Shown here in pieces: positions 8,958 to 18,407 of a stretch of DNA of 64,000 nt (its first letter is position 1; every line of letters starts with the position of its first letter). Position numbers and translations under genes: made by a program. Under the pieces are notes generated by a model. It worked only from the letters and a program-made list of their open reading frames with translations, did not search any database and was not told the origin of the DNA. The stretch spans positions 108,312 through 172,311 of the forward strand of contig QBZY01000001.1 of NCBI GenBank assembly GCA_003282155.1. The letters run 5' to 3'. Source of the DNA: Pelagibacteraceae bacterium AG-337-I02. GTDB lineage: Bacteria > Pseudomonadota > Alphaproteobacteria > HIMB59 > GCA-002718135.

Positions 8958-9803
8958 TTATAAATAATTTAATTCTTTCATGACTTGCTTGCAGGAAGCT
9001 TCAATTTTTTTTATTTGAGCTAAACTTAATATATCTTTCCATTGTTCTGCTTTACCTGATCTGAAAAATTTATCTTTACCTTTATGAGTTTTCATTCCAA
9101 ATTTTTTTTCACTTTTTTGTAGTAAACTAAATTCTGAATTCTTAACACTCAACTGAACTCTGCTATTATCCTTTTTGTGATTTAAGATTTTTGATAGAAA
9201 ATCTATTGTATTATTAAACTGGCCAAGACAATCTTTTAATAAATCTTCATATTTTATTATTATACGTGGCATATAGGGCATTCCGTATTTCCATGATTTA
9301 TAATGATAGCTCCAAGATCCTAGAATTTCTATATATGGATAATTATCTATAGAGTTTAAGTTGTAAAATAATTTATCATCACAAAGATCTGATATAATTT
9401 TATCATAACTTTCATTTTTGTAATGTGCATAAGAAATGACAACATCTCTTGGATCTCTAACAATATAGATAGCCCCTAAAGTTAAATCCATATTGGTAAA
9501 GTCGTTTTTTTCTATTGATATTAAAGCATTGTGGTTTTTAAAAAAAACAACGTTTCCACCTTCAATATCAACTTCTTTTTGTAAGTCCAACCAATATTTA
9601 GAAATATTAAATGGGTTTTCTTTTAGAGATTTTTTATCTACAATTTTTTTTATTAGACTCAGTTGTGGAAATATTAAAATATTATTATCTGCTATTTGAA
9701 AATTAAATTCATTGCTCCTATTAAAGAAATAATTAGATATTAAAAATCTCATCCAAGTGTTTCCACTTTTTGGATATGATGAAATCCAAATAATTTTTTT
9801 CAT
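8958..9803 (-). CDS. Sulfotransferase domain protein
   Basis: Predicted PAPS-dependent sulfotransferase, 281 residues, transferring sulfate to a hydroxyl or amine of an unknown acceptor. The 5'-phosphosulfate loop is SSYPKSGNTW (residues 8-17) and the 3'-phosphate motif is YIVRDPRDVVISYAHY (about 113-128). The C-terminal KFFRSGKAEQWKDIL matches the cosubstrate-binding FFRKGxxGxW element of cytosolic sulfotransferases. It has no signal peptide or membrane helix. A paralogue with the same start, middle and end motifs lies at 61100-61927. It is placed 21 bp downstream of dapB on the same strand, but functionally unrelated. Confidence 0.85.
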   Translation of the reverse strand: MKKIIWISSYPKSGNTWMRFLISNYFFNRSNEFNFQIADNNILIFPQLSLIKKIVDKKSLKENPFNISKYWLDLQKEVDIEGGNVVFFKNHNALISIEKNDFTNMDLTLGAIYIVRDPRDVVISYAHYKNESYDKIISDLCDDKLFYNLNSIDNYPYIEILGSWSYHYKSWKYGMPYMPRIIIKYEDLLKDCLGQFNNTIDFLSKILNHKKDNSRVQLSVKNSEFSLLQKSEKKFGMKTHKGKDKFFRSGKAEQWKDILSLAQIKKIEASCKQVMKELNYL

Positions 9804-9824
9804 AAATTAGAATTTAATTATAAA

Positions 9825-10628
9825 TTAAAATAACAAATCATTCATAGAGAATAGACCGTTTTTCTTCTTATTTAAAAAAATGGCAGCCTCTATTGCTCCG
9901 GTCACAAATATAGATCTATTATTTGCTTTATGCACAAGGTCTATTCTATCATTGGTTCCTATAAAACTCACTGTATGTTCTCCTGCAATCTCACCACCTC
10001 TTGTAATAGAAAAACCTATTTCACCTTTTTTTCTAGATGAAAATTTTTTTGTACGATCTAAAACTTTTGATTTATTTAATTTAGTTTTTCTGCCCTCAGC
10101 AGCATACTCTCCTAAAGATAATGCTGTTCCTGAAGGTGCATCTTTTTTGTGTTTATGATGTGTTTCAGCGATTTCAATATCATAAACAGTATCTTTTAGG
10201 GCTGATGCTGTTTGTTTTACTAGGTTAAATAATAAGTTAACACCCAAGCTCATGTTAGATGACATGAGTATAGGTATTTTTTTGGAAAAGCTTTTTACTC
10301 TCCTTTTTTGTAAATCTGTCATTCCAGTTGTTCCAATAACAACTGCAGTTTTATTTGCAGAGGCAATTTTAAGATTATCTAACGTAGATTCAGGTGTTGT
10401 AAAATCAATTATAACATTTGCTTCTTTTATTAAATGAGCTGCATTAGCTGTAACTAATTTTGCAGAGTGTATACTCGAAACTTTGTTTAAGGGTTTGTTT
10501 ATATCTTTATGTTTTTTGTGTTCAAAACCACCGACAAATTCTAAATTTTTATTTTGTAAAATTTGTTTCGATATTTCCTGACCCATTCGGCCAAGACAAC
10601 CTGCAACTGCTATTTTAATTTTTGCCAT
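9825..10628 (-). CDS. dapB: 4-hydroxy-tetrahydrodipicolinate reductase
   Basis: NAD(P)H-dependent reductase of the lysine/meso-diaminopimelate pathway. It has 267 residues, the usual length. The N-terminal Rossmann fold starts IAVAGCLGRMGQEI (residues 6-19), and the catalytic/substrate loop ETHHKHKKDAPSGTAL (about 153-168) is intact, with the HHxxK and the SGTA substrate-binding element. It follows dnaJ on the same strand with a 41-bp gap, so it is likely read through from the heat-shock operon; the same order occurs in other alphaproteobacteria. Confidence 0.95.
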   Translation of the reverse strand: MAKIKIAVAGCLGRMGQEISKQILQNKNLEFVGGFEHKKHKDINKPLNKVSSIHSAKLVTANAAHLIKEANVIIDFTTPESTLDNLKIASANKTAVVIGTTGMTDLQKRRVKSFSKKIPILMSSNMSLGVNLLFNLVKQTASALKDTVYDIEIAETHHKHKKDAPSGTALSLGEYAAEGRKTKLNKSKVLDRTKKFSSRKKGEIGFSITRGGEIAGEHTVSFIGTNDRIDLVHKANNRSIFVTGAIEAAIFLNKKKNGLFSMNDLLF

Positions 10629-10669
10629 AAAAACTTCTTATACTTTGGTGATTGTAAGTTGAAAAGAAA

Positions 10670-11803
10670 TTAAGTTAAATCTTCCCAGACTTCTTTTAAT
10701 TTTGAGAAAAAACCTTGTGATTTTGGACTGTGTTTTTTTGAGGTTCCTCCCTCATTTTCAAACTCTCTCAAAATATCTTTTTGTTTGCTATTTAGGTTGA
10801 CTGGTATTTCTACGTTTGCTTGCACATACATATCACCCCTTCTACTTTGTCGTAGTATACTCATTCCTTTCCCGCGAAGTCTAAATTGTGTCTCAGATTG
10901 TGTTCCCGCAGGAATATTAAGTCTAGCTTTTTTTCCTTCAATGGTTGGAACCTCTATTTCACCGCCTAGAATAGCCGTTGTTATAGAGATTGGTATTTCG
11001 CAAAAAAGATTTTCTTCTTCTCTTTCAAAAAGTTTATCCTTTTGAACTTCAACGAAAATATACAGATCTCCATTACCCGCACCTCTTTCACCCGGCTCTC
11101 CTTCACCAGCTATACGAATTCTTGTACCTGTATCAACACCAGCGGGAATAGTAACGGAAATTGTTTTTTGTTTTTTTATATTCCCTGTTCCAGAACATTT
11201 AAGACATGGATTTTTTATGCTTGAACCTTCTCCGCCACATGTAGGGCATGGTCTTTCAATAGAAAAAAAGCCTTGTTGAGATCGAACTTTACCTGCACCA
11301 CCACAAGTAGAACAGGTACTTGGTCCGGATTTATCTGCACTTCCAGTTGCTGCACATAAATCACAACCAACATATGTAGGAATTCTTATTTGAGGTTTCT
11401 TTCCAGTGAAAGCTTCGAATAGTGAAACGGACATATTATAACGAAGATCACTTCCTCTTTGTGGACCTCTTCGTCTTGATGATTGTCCACTAAAACCTCC
11501 ACCAAAGAACTCTTCAAAAATATCAGAAAAACCACCCGCAAAATCTCCAAAGCCTTGAGCTCCACCCATGCCGCCTTGTTTGAAGGCATCATGTCCATAT
11601 TGATCATAAGCTGATCTTTTTTCTGAGTCTTTTAGAACTTCGTAAGCAGCAGCAGCTTCTTTGAATTTTCTTTCAGCTGTTTTGTCATCCTTGTTACGAT
11701 CAGGATGATATTTCATGGCTTGTTTTCTATAAGCTTTTTTTATTTCATCATCACTGGCATTTCGTTGAACACCAAGTATCTCATAGAAATCTTTATCAGC
11801 CAC
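10670..11803 (-). CDS. dnaJ: Chaperone DnaJ (Hsp40)
   Basis: Co-chaperone that stimulates DnaK ATPase and delivers unfolded clients. The 377 residues show the full type I layout: J domain with HPD (residues 33-35), Gly/Phe-rich linker (about 75-115), four zinc-binding CxxC repeats ([32 protein letters not shown], about 146-210) and C-terminal client-binding beta domains. It lies 28 bp downstream of dnaK and is cotranscribed. Confidence 0.97.
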   Translation of the reverse strand: MADKDFYEILGVQRNASDDEIKKAYRKQAMKYHPDRNKDDKTAERKFKEAAAAYEVLKDSEKRSAYDQYGHDAFKQGGMGGAQGFGDFAGGFSDIFEEFFGGGFSGQSSRRRGPQRGSDLRYNMSVSLFEAFTGKKPQIRIPTYVGCDLCAATGSADKSGPSTCSTCGGAGKVRSQQGFFSIERPCPTCGGEGSSIKNPCLKCSGTGNIKKQKTISVTIPAGVDTGTRIRIAGEGEPGERGAGNGDLYIFVEVQKDKLFEREEENLFCEIPISITTAILGGEIEVPTIEGKKARLNIPAGTQSETQFRLRGKGMSILRQSRRGDMYVQANVEIPVNLNSKQKDILREFENEGGTSKKHSPKSQGFFSKLKEVWEDLT

Positions 11804-11831
11804 ATCTCCTCCTTATAAAAATTATGGAGCG

Positions 11832-13754
11832 TTAATCTTTTTTATCTTCGTCTACTTCCTCAAATTCAGCGTCTACAACCTTTTCATCTTTTGGATTATC
11901 AGCTGATGGTTCAGCACCAGATGGATCAGGTTGTGGTCCAGCACCTTGAGGGTTTTGTTTATAAATTGCTTCTCCCATTTTCAAGGATGATTGAACAAGT
12001 GCTTCAGTTTTAGATTTTATGAGTTCTAAATCTTCACCATCTTTTGCTTTCTTGAGCTCTTCGATATCTTCTTTAATTTTATTTCTATCAGATTCAGGAA
12101 TTTTATCTCCATGCTCTTTAAGGTTTTTTTCAGTCTCGTTGATTAAGCTGTCAGCATGATTTCTCGTATCAACGGCTTCTCTTTTCTTTTTATCAGACTC
12201 AGCATTTTCTTCTGCTTCTTTAACCATTTTTTCGATCTCGTCATCTGATAATCCTCCAGAAGCTTGAATTTTAATCTGCTGTTCTTTACCAGTTGATTTA
12301 TCTTTAGCAGAAACATTAACAATACCATTGGCATCAATATCAAAAGTCACCTCAATTTGTGGCATTCCTCTTGCGGCAGGTGGAATGCCTACTAGATCAA
12401 ATTGACCCAGTAATTTATTATCTGCAGCCATTTCTCTTTCACCTTGAAAAACTCTTATTGTAACCGCGCTTTGGTTATCTTCAGCTGTAGAGAATACTTG
12501 GCTTTTCTTTGTAGGGATAGTTGTGTTTTTATCAATAAGTTTTGTAAATACACCTCCAAGTGTTTCAATACCAAGTGATAGCGGTGTAACATCTAGTAAT
12601 AAAACATCTTTGACATCACCTTGTAATACCCCTGCTTGAATAGCAGCACCAGATGCAACAACTTCATCTGGGTTAACACCTTTATTAGGCTCTTTACCAA
12701 AGAAGTTTTTTACTATCTCTGTCACTTTAGGCATTCTGGTCATTCCGCCAACCAAAATAACGTCATCGATTTCTGCGGCTTGTAATCCAGCATCTTTAAG
12801 TGCCATTTCGCATGGTTTTAAACTTTGATTTAAAAGCTCACCTACGATAGCCTCTAGTTTTGCTCTTGATACTTTTATCGTCAAATGCTTCGGACCAGAT
12901 TGGTCAGCAGTTATAAATGGTAAGTTGACTTCAGTTTCAGTTGAGCTTGATAATTCAATCTTAGCTTTCTCTGCAGCTTCTTTTAAACGTTGAAGTGCAA
13001 GTTTATCTGAACGTAAATCAATACCGTTATCTTTTTTAAATTCATCTGCAAGGTAGTCTATTATTTTAAGATCAAAATCTTCACCACCAAGATGGGTGTC
13101 TCCATTGGTTGATTTAACTTCAAAAACACCGTCACCTATTTCTAAGATAGAAATATCAAATGTACCTCCGCCAAGATCATAAACAGCAACCGTACCAGTT
13201 TTCTTTTTATCTAAACCGTATGCTAATGCTGCAGCGGTAGGTTCATTAATTATTCTTAAAACTTCAAGACCGGCTATTTTACCAGCATCCTTTGTTGCTT
13301 GTCTTTGAGCATCGTTAAAATATGCAGGAACAGTTATTACTGCTTGAGAAACGTCTTCACCTAAATATGATTCTGCAGTCTCTTTCATTTTTTGTAAAAT
13401 GAATGCACTTATCTGACTAGGACTATATTTGTCTCCACGCGCTTCTACCCACGCGTCACCATTATCACCTTTTACAATTTTGTAAGGTACTAGTCCGCTA
13501 TCAGATTTAACATCTTCATCTTCAAAAGTTCTTCCAATTAATCTTTTAATGGCAAATAGAGTATTTTCAGAATTAGTTACTGCTTGTCTTTTAGCTGATT
13601 GACCAACAAGTTTTTCTTTTGTGTCACTGAATGCTACCATTGACGGCGTTGTTCTTCCGCCTTCAGAGTTTTCAATTACTTTTGCTTCCTTACCGTCCAT
13701 TACCGCAACGCAGGAGTTTGTAGTACCTAAATCAATACCAATTACTTTTGCCAT
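11832..13754 (-). CDS. dnaK: Chaperone DnaK (Hsp70)
   Basis: ATP-dependent Hsp70 chaperone, 640 residues, the canonical length. N-terminal ATPase domain: [13 protein letters not shown] (residues 6-18), phosphate 2 loop [13 protein letters not shown] and adenosine motif [10 protein letters not shown]. Then come the linker [15 protein letters not shown], the substrate-binding domain and the acidic EEVDEDKKD tail that contacts DnaJ/GrpE. It is preceded by a 273-bp spacer containing a sigma-32-like promoter (13804-13833), so it can be induced separately from hrcA-grpE. Confidence 0.98.
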   Translation of the reverse strand: MAKVIGIDLGTTNSCVAVMDGKEAKVIENSEGGRTTPSMVAFSDTKEKLVGQSAKRQAVTNSENTLFAIKRLIGRTFEDEDVKSDSGLVPYKIVKGDNGDAWVEARGDKYSPSQISAFILQKMKETAESYLGEDVSQAVITVPAYFNDAQRQATKDAGKIAGLEVLRIINEPTAAALAYGLDKKKTGTVAVYDLGGGTFDISILEIGDGVFEVKSTNGDTHLGGEDFDLKIIDYLADEFKKDNGIDLRSDKLALQRLKEAAEKAKIELSSSTETEVNLPFITADQSGPKHLTIKVSRAKLEAIVGELLNQSLKPCEMALKDAGLQAAEIDDVILVGGMTRMPKVTEIVKNFFGKEPNKGVNPDEVVASGAAIQAGVLQGDVKDVLLLDVTPLSLGIETLGGVFTKLIDKNTTIPTKKSQVFSTAEDNQSAVTIRVFQGEREMAADNKLLGQFDLVGIPPAARGMPQIEVTFDIDANGIVNVSAKDKSTGKEQQIKIQASGGLSDDEIEKMVKEAEENAESDKKKREAVDTRNHADSLINETEKNLKEHGDKIPESDRNKIKEDIEELKKAKDGEDLELIKSKTEALVQSSLKMGEAIYKQNPQGAGPQPDPSGAEPSADNPKDEKVVDAEFEEVDEDKKD

Positions 13755-13803
13755 ATTTTTTTCCTCTTTACTAAATTATTTACCAATCGAAACTGGATAC
13801 ATT

Positions 13804-13833
13804 AGATATGGGAAAAAAGATTTAAAATACAAG
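13804..13833 (-). promoter_or_regulatory. Putative RpoH (sigma-32) promoter of dnaK
   Basis: On the reverse strand, CTTG (13830-13833) is followed after exactly 17 nt by CCCATATCT (13804-13812), ending about 50 nt before the dnaK ATG. This fits the alphaproteobacterial heat-shock consensus (CTTG, 17-18 nt, CCCATNT-like -10). The same arrangement precedes hslV (23712-23742), which strengthens the call. Confidence 0.65.
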
Positions 13834-13958
13834 GATGTTTAGGATTTATATTGAAAAAACCCAGTGATTTATGGATTTTTTGTATGTTTTTACTTTCTCC
13901 AAGCTACTTGTAAATTACAAACTCTGTTTGACTTAACAATGTTAGCTAATTTAAACTT

Positions 13959-14002
13959 AATTACCAAGGGTAAAACCTACAAATGAGCCGCCCTTAGTAA
14001 TT
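13959..14002 (-). repeat. Inverted repeat between grpE and dnaK
   Basis: AATTACCAAGGG (13959-13970) and CCCTTAGTAATT (13991-14002) form 12-bp arms with one mismatch around a 20-nt loop. It lies just after the grpE stop. With no clear U-tract it may be a weak terminator or a processing structure separating hrcA-grpE mRNA from dnaK mRNA. Confidence 0.45.
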
Positions 14003-14027
14003 TAATATTAATTTTTAATAGAAAATT

Positions 14028-14708
14028 TTATTCGTTTTGTGAATTTTCTTTGCTTTCATTCTCCTCGGTATCATTATCTTTTTCTCTTTTTGATTCTTCT
14101 TTTTTAGTAGCTGTTTTTTTAGAAACACCGACCATAGCTGCTCTAAGAAGACGATCATGCATTGTATAACCAGATTGGACTTCTTGTACTACTGTTCCTT
14201 CTTCAACATCACTATTTTCAACTTCCATCATTGCCTGATGAAAATTGTGATCAAATTTTTGATTTAAAGTTTTTATTTTTTTGACTCCATGTTTTTCAAG
14301 AATACTTTTGTATTCTTTAAGGACCATTTTTAAACCATCGATAAGATTTTTTATACTTTGTGAATTATTTTCATCTTGTGGCAAAGCATCTAGAGCTCTC
14401 TCTAAATTATCTCCTGGCGATAAAATATCTCTTGCCAAGTTAATGCTACCAAATTTTATTGTTTCAACTTTTTCTCTTTCAAATCTTTTTCTAAGATTTT
14501 CCATTTCAGCGAGTAATCGGATTTTTTCTTCTTTTAGTTTTTCAACTTCCTTTTCTAAACTATCTTCTTCTGTGTTTATATCTTCACTTATCTCTTCTGC
14601 ATCTGTGTTTTCTTGACTATCATTAACATCTTCTTCGTTTTCAATATTCTCAGAATCAGGTTCTTTAATTTCTTCTTGCTGATTTTCTTCTTTTTTATTC
14701 TCAACCAT
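14028..14708 (-). CDS. grpE: Nucleotide exchange factor GrpE
   Basis: Exchanges ADP for ATP on DnaK. It has 226 residues. A long acidic, disordered N-terminus (about 1-55, rich in Glu/Asp/Asn) precedes a coiled coil (about 55-105, EKLKEEKIRLLAEMENLRKR), and the beta-rich C-terminal head carries the family signature VEEGTVVQEVQSGYTMHDRLLR (about 170-191, here quoted in part). The tail is again highly charged. Start and hrcA stop meet at 14708, so the genes are coupled. Confidence 0.95.
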   Translation of the reverse strand: MVENKKEENQQEEIKEPDSENIENEEDVNDSQENTDAEEISEDINTEEDSLEKEVEKLKEEKIRLLAEMENLRKRFEREKVETIKFGSINLARDILSPGDNLERALDALPQDENNSQSIKNLIDGLKMVLKEYKSILEKHGVKKIKTLNQKFDHNFHQAMMEVENSDVEEGTVVQEVQSGYTMHDRLLRAAMVGVSKKTATKKEESKREKDNDTEENESKENSQNE

Positions 14709-15754
14709 TAATCAATCACCTTTCCAATAATTTTAGATGTATAATCAACAAGAGGAACTATTTTGGAATAATTTAGTCTAGTTGGCCCGACTACACCTAT
14801 AGCTCCTATAATTTCTTGATCATTATTTTTATATGGGGCCATTACCATAGAAAGACCAGAGTGTTTAAATAAAAAATTTTGAGATCCAATAAAAATCTGA
14901 ACCCCTTTTGCTTTTCCTGCAGTTTCTAATATATCTACAAAACTAGACTTTTTCTCGATTTCATCAAAAAGATTTCGGATTTGATCTAAATCCTTAGAAA
15001 CAATTTCATCTTTTAATAAATTTGATTGACCATGTAGAAAAATATAAGGATTTTTACTATTAGGCTGAGTTTCAATAATACCTTGTTGAATTAATTTTGA
15101 AGAAATTGACTCTAGCTCATTTTGTGAATTTTTTATTTCAGATTGAATTAGTCTTTTAATTTGTGAAATATTTTTATTAGTAAACTTTGAGGTAAGATAA
15201 TTGGAAGCCTGTATCAATAATGAACTATTATATTTTCCATTATCTTCGATGATGCGATTTTCTACTTCTCCATTCTCATAAGCAAGAATAAGCATTAATT
15301 GGTTACTATTAAGTCTTATAAATTCAACATGTTTTAAATTTTTTTGAAATTTTGGCGCAATAACTATTCCTGCATAACTTGATAATCCTGAAATAGCTTT
15401 AGAAGCAACATCGAGCACCTCTTCATAAGATTTACCTTTGGTTAAGCACTGTTGTTTAATGTTTTCTTTATCTATTTTGGAGATTCTTCCAAATTCTAAA
15501 AGCCCATCTACAAAAAACCTCATGCCTTTTTCAGTAGGCATTCTACCAGCTGATCTATGTGGGGCATATAAAAGCCCTTCTTTTTGTAAATTCGATAAAA
15601 TAGATCTGATTGATGCAGAGGAAAGATTTAAGCCTCCCATCTTCATTATTGTTTCAGAACCTGCTGGAGACCCAGTTTTGAGATATGACTCAACTAATTT
15701 TTTGAAAATTAATTTCGATCTATCATTAATTTGTGCATATACATTATCAGACAT
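14708..15754 (-). CDS. hrcA: Heat-inducible transcription repressor HrcA
   Basis: Represses heat-shock genes by binding the CIRCE operator. The 348 residues have the N-terminal winged helix (LVESYLKTGSPAGSETI, SSASIRSILSNLQKEGLL, about 18-65) and C-terminal GAF-like dimer domain ending with GVVGPTRLNYSKIVPLVDY (about 320-338). It is first in the leftward operon and divergent from rph with 47 bp between starts. I found no TTAGCACTC-type CIRCE half-sites in this window, so its targets, probably groESL, are elsewhere. Confidence 0.95.
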   Translation of the reverse strand: MSDNVYAQINDRSKLIFKKLVESYLKTGSPAGSETIMKMGGLNLSSASIRSILSNLQKEGLLYAPHRSAGRMPTEKGMRFFVDGLLEFGRISKIDKENIKQQCLTKGKSYEEVLDVASKAISGLSSYAGIVIAPKFQKNLKHVEFIRLNSNQLMLILAYENGEVENRIIEDNGKYNSSLLIQASNYLTSKFTNKNISQIKRLIQSEIKNSQNELESISSKLIQQGIIETQPNSKNPYIFLHGQSNLLKDEIVSKDLDQIRNLFDEIEKKSSFVDILETAGKAKGVQIFIGSQNFLFKHSGLSMVMAPYKNNDQEIIGAIGVVGPTRLNYSKIVPLVDYTSKIIGKVID

Positions 15755-15801
15755 AAGAATTTTATTTAAAAATAATATTTATCTACTATTATTAAATTTA
15801 T

Positions 15802-16512
15802 ATGAGAAAAGATAGGTCCTTCAATCAAATGCGTAAAATTTCATTTGAGAAAAATGTTAATATTCATGCAGATGGTTCGTGTTTAGTAAAATTTGGAAAT
15901 ACTCATGTGCTTTGTCTTGCGACAATTGATGAAAAAGTTCCTCATTGGTTAAAGAATACCGGAAAGGGTTGGGTCACAGCAGAATACGGCATGCTGCCAA
16001 GATCGACAAATACAAGAATGGATAGAGAGGCGGCAAAAGGAAAGCAGTCTGGTAGAACACAAGAAATTCAGAGGTTAATTGGGCGTAGCTTAAGATCTAT
16101 TGTAGATCTTTCAAATCTTGGAGAGCGTCAGATAAAAATAGACTGTGATGTAATTCAAGCTGATGGTGGCACAAGAACTGCTTCTATCAGTGGTGGTTTT
16201 ATTTCTTTATATCTGGCAATAAAAAAGTTGAAGAATAATTATAATCTCCAAAAACCAATTATCAAAAACTTTATAGGAGCTGTATCAACTGGAATAGTTG
16301 ATAGTAAAGCAATTTTAGATTTAGATTACAATGAAGACTCAGAAGCTCAAGTGGATGCAAATTTTGTGATCTGTGATTCAGATGAAATATCTGAAATACA
16401 GGTTACTGGTGAAGAATTTTTTTTTAACGATAGCCAGTTTGCAGAAATGTTTTCACTAGCAAAAGCCGGGGTGAAAGAAATAATCTCAAACCAAAAAGAG
16501 GTATTAAAATAA
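15802..16512 (+). CDS. rph: Ribonuclease PH
   Basis: Phosphorolytic 3'-5' exoribonuclease trimming tRNA 3' ends. The 236 residues match the family. Visible motifs: FGNTHVLCLATIDEKVPHW near residue 32, the conserved GWVTAEYGMLPRSTNTR (about 55-71), the arginine-rich RTQEIQRLIGRSLRS and the phosphate/metal-binding DCDVIQADGGTRTASISG. It is divergent from hrcA and followed after one base by rdgB, a common alphaproteobacterial pair. Confidence 0.96.
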   Translation: MRKDRSFNQMRKISFEKNVNIHADGSCLVKFGNTHVLCLATIDEKVPHWLKNTGKGWVTAEYGMLPRSTNTRMDREAAKGKQSGRTQEIQRLIGRSLRSIVDLSNLGERQIKIDCDVIQADGGTRTASISGGFISLYLAIKKLKNNYNLQKPIIKNFIGAVSTGIVDSKAILDLDYNEDSEAQVDANFVICDSDEISEIQVTGEEFFFNDSQFAEMFSLAKAGVKEIISNQKEVLK

Positions 16513-16513
16513 A

Positions 16514-17095
16514 TTGAGACAAATATTATTTTTTTCAAATAATAAAAACAAAGTAATTGAAATAAAGAAAATTTTTAAAAAATTCAATCTTAAGCTTTTA
16601 TCTTTAAGTGATATCAATATAGATGATGAACCGGAAGAAAGTGGACAAACTTTCGAAGAAAATGCAAAGATAAAATCAGATTATGGATTTGAAAAAACAG
16701 GTATTCCTTGTTTTGCAGATGACTCAGGAATTTGTATTGAAACTTTAAATTGGAAACCGGGTGTTCTTTCAAAAAGATTTTTAAATAATTTTAAAAGTAA
16801 TGAAGCTTGTTTTAAAAATATTATTAAAAGCACAAAAAAAAATAGTAAAAAAATAGCTTACTTTAAAACATCAATATCCTTAACAACTAAAAAGGGTCAA
16901 AACGTAATATTTAATGGACAAATTGACGGAAAGATTTCTGATGAAGCTAAAGGTAGGTTTGGGTTTGGTTATGACCCAATATTCATTCCTAAATTTTATA
17001 AAAAAACATTAGCTGAATTAAGTTCAAAAGAAAAAAATGAGATTAGTCATAGATCTATAGCTGTAACAAAATTAATTAATTTTTTATCTAATTGA
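16514..17095 (+). CDS. rdgB: Non-canonical purine NTP pyrophosphatase (RdgB/HAM1)
   Basis: Hydrolyses dITP, ITP and XTP to keep them out of DNA and RNA. It has 193 residues from a TTG start at 16514, chosen because the protein's first strand (ILFFSNNKNKVIEIKKIF) begins immediately after it, one base after the rph stop. The family motif FADDSGICIE (about residues 68-77) and C-terminal GFGYDPIFIP and SHR motifs are intact. Its end overlaps the convergent lpoA end by 8 bp. Confidence 0.94.
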   Translation: MRQILFFSNNKNKVIEIKKIFKKFNLKLLSLSDINIDDEPEESGQTFEENAKIKSDYGFEKTGIPCFADDSGICIETLNWKPGVLSKRFLNNFKSNEACFKNIIKSTKKNSKKIAYFKTSISLTTKKGQNVIFNGQIDGKISDEAKGRFGFGYDPIFIPKFYKKTLAELSSKEKNEISHRSIAVTKLINFLSN

Positions 17096-18407
17096 TTACA
17101 AATGAATTACCATTATTTATTTTCAATATATTCAAATCTCTTTCAATCATATTATTTTTAAAATAAAAACTTCCATCAATCCCATCAAATTTTTTATTCG
17201 GATTATTTAGTAGTTTAATAACATCTCTATATTTATATTTTTTTGAATAAATTAAATTTATTAAGCCAATTAAATCATAAGGTAGTGTTGAAATTCTTAA
17301 AAATTCCTCACCATATATTTCCATATAGTCATTGATTATATTTATTCGTTTATATTCAGGCACTCCTGGAAATATCGCCCCTTGTAATGAAGGTTCGTAG
17401 AAAAAAGTTTTGTCATCTATTACTCCGGTTCCCATAAACTGAACGATGTTTGGGTCAATATCATAGTAAGGCAATAGAGGTACAACTTGTAATAAATTCA
17501 AACCATAATCGGCAATGAGAATATTAGTAAAATCATAGTCGTTTGTTGTTTTAAATCTTTCCAATTTTTTTAATCTTTTTTTTGATTTTTCATCTTCTTT
17601 AGAAGATAAAATTTGTTTTTGTCTGTTTAGTTCATATTTTCTCAATTCATATTTTCCTAATTCTTTTATTGCGTCTCTCACATTTGAGAGATCATCTTTA
17701 TATGAAGATCGATTAACTAAGATAGACGAGCTTTCAAAAATAATATCATCGATAAAACTATTTATTAAATATCCGTACTCGTTTTCAGGATAAAGAAGGG
17801 CCACTTTTGCATCTTCATTTAAAAGTGAAAAAAGTTGGGAAAGTTCATTTTTTGGAAAAAAATTTAATAGATAAATACAGTCTTTAGCTAGTGGGGTTTC
17901 AGAAGAAAATGAAAAAAATATAACTTTTTTATCACAATATTTGTTTAATGCTTTTGTGTATTTTGATTGAATTGGTCCTATAAACACCCTTCCTGGGACA
18001 AGGTTTTTATCTATAATATTTTTTAAGTCTCTATCAGTTTCAAAAAATTCAATTTGTAAGTTAACATCCTTTACATTGAGATTATAAATTGCCAATTCAT
18101 AAGTGTTTATAAATTGTTTGCTTGTTATTGCATCATCATCATTTGCAAATAAAGCTATAATAGTGTTATTTAAAACAACATCTTCTAAAACCTTCTCCTT
18201 TTCATTTCCTTTTCTCTCAAAAATTTTGTTTTCACTTTTTATGTTATTCGATTTTTCAGAAATAGTATTTTTCTGTGTACTTTTTTCATTCTGGTTAGAT
18301 AAATTTACTGGAGCACACGATATTATATATATAAATACATATAGAATGAATAATGTAATTAATGGTCTTTCAGTTGTTGCTACTCCTATTGGAAATTTAG
18401 ATGACAT
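17088..18407 (-). CDS. LpoA/LppC-like penicillin-binding protein activator lipoprotein
   Basis: Predicted outer-membrane lipoprotein of 439 residues. The N-terminus gives a hydrophobic helix and lipobox (YIISC, Cys 31). A Lys/Asn/Ser-rich linker follows, then a periplasmic-binding-like fold (GRVFIGPIQSKYTKAL; ALLYPENEYGYLINSF; QGAIFPGVPEYKR), as in the YraM/LpoA C-terminal domain that activates PBP1A in E. coli. The E. coli synteny lpoA divergent from rsmI is preserved. The only good start is the ATG at 18407, inside the rsmI coding region, so the two divergent genes overlap at their 5' ends by 62 bp. Confidence 0.8.
   Translation of the reverse strand: MSSKFPIGVATTERPLITLFILYVFIYIISCAPVNLSNQNEKSTQKNTISEKSNNIKSENKIFERKGNEKEKVLEDVVLNNTIIALFANDDDAITSKQFINTYELAIYNLNVKDVNLQIEFFETDRDLKNIIDKNLVPGRVFIGPIQSKYTKALNKYCDKKVIFFSFSSETPLAKDCIYLLNFFPKNELSQLFSLLNEDAKVALLYPENEYGYLINSFIDDIIFESSSILVNRSSYKDDLSNVRDAIKELGKYELRKYELNRQKQILSSKEDEKSKKRLKKLERFKTTNDYDFTNILIADYGLNLLQVVPLLPYYDIDPNIVQFMGTGVIDDKTFFYEPSLQGAIFPGVPEYKRINIINDYMEIYGEEFLRISTLPYDLIGLINLIYSKKYKYRDVIKLLNNPNKKFDGIDGSFYFKNNMIERDLNILKINNGNSFVIN

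Noticed and set aside
14708-15801. CIRCE operator upstream of hrcA
   Set aside because: No TTAGCACTC/GAGTGCTAA half-sites were found in the hrcA-rph spacer or before dnaK.
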